Assembly (NCBI GenBank): GCA_025774555.1
Contig: JALGVT010000013.1
Coordinates: forward strand, 21,448-85,447
DNA length: 64,000 nt
DNA from: a candidate division LCP-89 bacterium
GTDB lineage: Bacteria > Electryoneota > B3-LCP
Direction: 5' to 3'
The notes below the pieces were generated by a model, which was not told where the DNA came from, did not search any database, and saw only the letters and a program-made list of their open reading frames with translations. Position numbers and translations under genes: made by a program. Shown in pieces: positions 62,085 through 64,000 of this stretch; position 1 is the stretch's first letter; every line of letters begins with the position of its first letter.

Positions 62085-62174
62085 GTCATTGCGAGCGAAG
62101 CGAAGCAATCTCCTGTTTTAAAGACGATGGGGATTGCTTCGTCATCCCGAAGTGTCGGGATTCCTCGCAATGAC
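62085..62174. mobile_element. 90-bp palindromic repeat with GTCATTGCGAG ends (MITE-like)
   Basis: The ends are GTCATTGCGAG and CTCGCAATGAC (perfect inverted repeats), with internal inverted pairs GAAGCAATC / GATTGCTTC and a small hairpin ATCCCGA / TCGGGAT. No coding capacity. Elements with these terminal sequences are widespread in bacterial intergenic DNA and behave like non-autonomous palindromic repeats. One copy is in this window. Confidence 0.7.
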
Positions 62175-62182
62175 CTAATCGG

Positions 62183-62209
62183 TCACCTCACCAACACCAT
62201 CTTCTTCCC
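62183..62209 (-). pseudogene. Remnant of a T9SS sorting-domain end
   Basis: The minus strand reads GGG AAG AAG ATG GTG TTG GTG AGG TGA, encoding G-K-K-M-V-L-V-R-stop, the same C-terminus as both intact cargo proteins but with its own codon choices. Nothing upstream continues it: the shared hairpin flank of cargo B lies directly before it. It is a fossil of a third cargo gene 3' end and marks a recombination joint. Confidence 0.7.
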
Positions 62210-62260
62210 AGTTGCGTCGGGTCCTTAGCGTAGCGGTGACCTGACGCCCATTTATTGTTA
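62208..62260 (-). repeat. Shared 3' flank with hairpin, copy B
   Basis: The second copy of the flank at 59133-59184: stop codon, CAATAAATGG, then the inverted repeat GCGTCAGGTC / GACCCGACGC. One base differs within the loop. The homology ends at GACGCAAC, next to the sorting-domain remnant. Confidence 0.7.
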
Positions 62261-63817
62261 TCTCACCAGCACCATCTTCTTTATCTCCGTAAACTGATCC
62301 ACCTGAAGTTGCAACAGATAGATCCCGGAGGAGACGGGCTGGTTATATTGATCAATGCCGCGCCAGGAGACGTTGTAGCCGCCAGGCAGCATCTGTTTGT
62401 TTTCTATGATGTTTCTTACTTTATTGCCTTGTATATCATATATGGTCATATTTACTGCAGATGGCTTTCCCAGCTCGAAATGAATAGATGTGCTGGCATT
62501 GAACGGATTGGGATAGTTCTGAGACAGCTTGAAGTGTCCTGGATGGCGGATCAGTTCTTCCGGTTCTACAGGTGAGCCGTAGTCTATCCATTCATCCGGA
62601 CCTTCATAGAGGAAAACTCTGCCTTGGTCGGCGTGCCAGGCGGCTGCAGAAATTATGATCTCATCATCTCCGTCACCGTCTATATCACCGGAACTTAACT
62701 CCTGACCGAATTCATCATATGGAGATCCAGACACGAATGCATCAACATTCGGATTCATTCCAATACCACCGAGGTGAACCTGGACGGTGGACCAGCCATA
62801 GTAGCCCGAAGTGCCGAGGATATCATTGATGCCATCACCATTGAAGTCACCACTGCTGATTCCCCATAGCGATGCGTTGCGATCGCCGAAAACATCAATA
62901 AGATAGAGATCAGGCACATTATCCAGATCGGGACCACCGAAATAGACGCAATCCCAAACCCATGTACTGTCAGGTAATCTCATGGGCATGCAGATATCCG
63001 GATAACCATCTCCGTTAACATCGCCGACACCGCCGCCCTGCCCACTATAAGCTTCATCGTAAAAGAACATGTCCGGTTCGGTATCCATGGGATCACCACC
63101 AAAGTAAATATGGGGGGTAACGCTCCCGCCCAAGACCATTATATCGGCAAAACCGTCATCATTGACATCACCCAAAGGTGACACGGCCCAACTTGAGGGA
63201 ACAATTCTCCAGTCAGGGATGCTATCCAGTATATCGCCGCCAAAGTAGATTTCCAACCAGACTGTTTCCTCATTTTCATAATCAGCTTGTAACATGATAT
63301 CTTGCCATCCATCACCGTTCACGTCACCAACCGAATCTATTCCGCCAGCAAATGAATAGCCTACTGGCTCTGTAGGTATAATAACGAAATCCGGGATGGT
63401 ATCGAAATCTGCAGAACCCCAAAAAATATCCAAATAGCCAAGCGTATGATATGAATCGATATTAGGAATCCCAAGATCAACAATTCCGTCGCCATTTATA
63501 TCTCCGAGATTCGCATCAGCTAGATCGTACATGAAACTAAAACTATCACCTTGCACCGTCATGTACGGATCAACCGGCCAGCCACTATCAAACTGGTAGA
63601 AATAGTTTTTTCCAGTTGCCTGGTTCCAGCAACCAGCGCCAATAACAAACTCCTCCATACCATCATCATCGAAATCTCCAGCAGTGGTCACACCGCCAAA
63701 GTTATCAGGGGAGGTTTCACCACGGTATTCACCCACCAGGGTTAATTCGTTGAACTGTGCATATGCTGCCGTCACCAGCAGAGCGGTAGTTAGCAGGGTT
63801 AGGGTAATGAGTTTCAT
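62258..63817 (-). CDS. Secreted T9SS cargo protein with FG-GAP/VCBS propeller (cargo B)
   Basis: A 519-aa extracellular protein. The signal peptide is MKLITLTLLTTALLVTAAYA, close to that of cargo A. Seven calcium-binding FG-GAP/VCBS loops of the form GD-[FIV]-x-x-DG occur at ~47, 105, 164, 216, 265, 323 and 377 (e.g. GDVNGDGWQDI, GDIDGDGDDEI), giving an integrin-alpha-like seven-bladed beta-propeller. Residues ~434-519 are the T9SS sorting domain, beginning NYPNPFNASTSIHFEL and ending EIKKMVLVR. Signal peptide, sorting domain and both flanks match cargo A, while the propeller differs in type. It starts 32 bases after rnpB copy B. Confidence 0.9.
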   Translation of the reverse strand: MKLITLTLLTTALLVTAAYAQFNELTLVGEYRGETSPDNFGGVTTAGDFDDDGMEEFVIGAGCWNQATGKNYFYQFDSGWPVDPYMTVQGDSFSFMYDLADANLGDINGDGIVDLGIPNIDSYHTLGYLDIFWGSADFDTIPDFVIIPTEPVGYSFAGGIDSVGDVNGDGWQDIMLQADYENEETVWLEIYFGGDILDSIPDWRIVPSSWAVSPLGDVNDDGFADIMVLGGSVTPHIYFGGDPMDTEPDMFFYDEAYSGQGGGVGDVNGDGYPDICMPMRLPDSTWVWDCVYFGGPDLDNVPDLYLIDVFGDRNASLWGISSGDFNGDGINDILGTSGYYGWSTVQVHLGGIGMNPNVDAFVSGSPYDEFGQELSSGDIDGDGDDEIIISAAAWHADQGRVFLYEGPDEWIDYGSPVEPEELIRHPGHFKLSQNYPNPFNASTSIHFELGKPSAVNMTIYDIQGNKVRNIIENKQMLPGGYNVSWRGIDQYNQPVSSGIYLLQLQVDQFTEIKKMVLVR

Positions 63818-63849
63818 GACTTAGTCCTCGCTTATATAACAAAATTCAT

Positions 63850-64000
63850 CCAGAGGCGGCTTATAAGCCGAATTCTGTCGTGGGTAACCATTTGTCTAAG
63901 CGGCTCACCCGCGAGTCAAATGAGACGGGCAGCCTCACTCCCCCGAAGGGGATTCCTCGCCTATTTAGCCTTGCACCGGACGGGGTTTACCGTGCCTCCG
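63850..64000 (-). ncRNA. rnpB: RNase P RNA (rnpB), copy B, only the 3' part inside the window
   Basis: The 3' ~151 bases of a second RNase P RNA run to the right edge of the window. They match copy A (60447-60597) at every base I compared except one (GGGTGACC in A, GGGTAACC in B, plus strand). The 3' P1 strand, the conserved ACGACAGAATTCGGC region and the TAGACAAATGG element are all present. The 5' half, including P3 and P4 5', is beyond the edge, so completeness is unknown. Confidence 0.9.

Noticed and set aside
1..64000. CRISPR array
   Set aside because: No evenly spaced identical repeats with unique spacers were found; the tandem repeats seen have units of 7, 9 or 15 bases without spacers.

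Overview
The window is bacterial and gene-dense, with almost every gene on the minus strand. Two secreted proteins (59182-60414 and 62258-63817) end in the FlgD-Ig-like type IX secretion (T9SS) sorting domain finishing MVLVR. This points to the FCB superphylum, probably an uncultivated lineage (Marinimicrobia-, Zixibacteria- or Cloacimonadota-like). The phylum itself cannot be fixed from sequence reading. An Omp85-type barrel, an MCE/MlaD protein, a Wza-type exporter and lipoproteins show a diderm envelope.

Region 1 (1-23.1 kb) is an exopolysaccharide locus. Transcription appears to start at a sigma70-like promoter at 21881-21909 and runs leftwards through: Wza-type exporter, ExeA-like ATPase, GT39-type membrane transferase, NAD-sugar epimerase, Wzz/GumC co-polymerase, a BY-kinase with a degenerate P-loop, Wzx flippase, a deacetylase-like unknown, two GT4 enzymes, Wzy polymerase/ligase, carbamoyltransferase, GT4, heparinase-II/III-like lyase, methyltransferase, another glycosyltransferase, an AlgD-type nucleotide-sugar dehydrogenase and a secreted beta-helix protein. 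The gene content suggests a uronate-containing, methylated and carbamoylated polymer. One plus-strand alpha/alpha-toroid gene diverges from the same promoter region.

Region 2 (23.1-37 kb) is mostly housekeeping and envelope: REC-DHp hybrid, Omp85-like barrel, MobA-like nucleotidyltransferase, MCE protein, HprK, HPF, Xer recombinase, TopA, Smg/DUF494, SecA, metallophosphoesterase, NusB and IlvE. Region 3 (37.1-39 kb) is an AT-rich type II restriction-modification pair.

Region 4 (39-59 kb) handles short-chain acyl-CoA and ketone-body carbon: aminotransferase, two acyl-CoA dehydrogenases, 3-hydroxyacyl-CoA dehydrogenase, thiolase, MBL hydrolase, a two-subunit 3-oxoacid CoA-transferase, an AtoE-type transporter, a GlcF-like Fe-S protein, a cysteine-less SCP-x thiolase with its DUF35 partner, and an ADP-forming acyl-CoA synthetase. 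Two tandem GT39-type membrane proteins, a BamC-like lipoprotein and recJ are interspersed. No enoyl-CoA hydratase is visible.

Region 5 (59-64 kb) is the most unusual. An RNase P RNA gene (rnpB) lies directly upstream of a T9SS cargo gene, and the same arrangement recurs at the window edge, so at least parts of two rnpB copies exist about 3.4 kb apart. Copy A carries a REPIN-like double palindrome inside its P3 helix. Around them are a cargo gene that seems to have lost its 3' end, a remnant of a third sorting domain, and several palindromic and short-period repeats.

No tRNA, 5S, 16S or 23S gene, and no CRISPR array, was seen. No gene-free stretch exceeds 300 bases. The longest, 49676-49945 and 62024-62257, consist largely of dispersed repeats.
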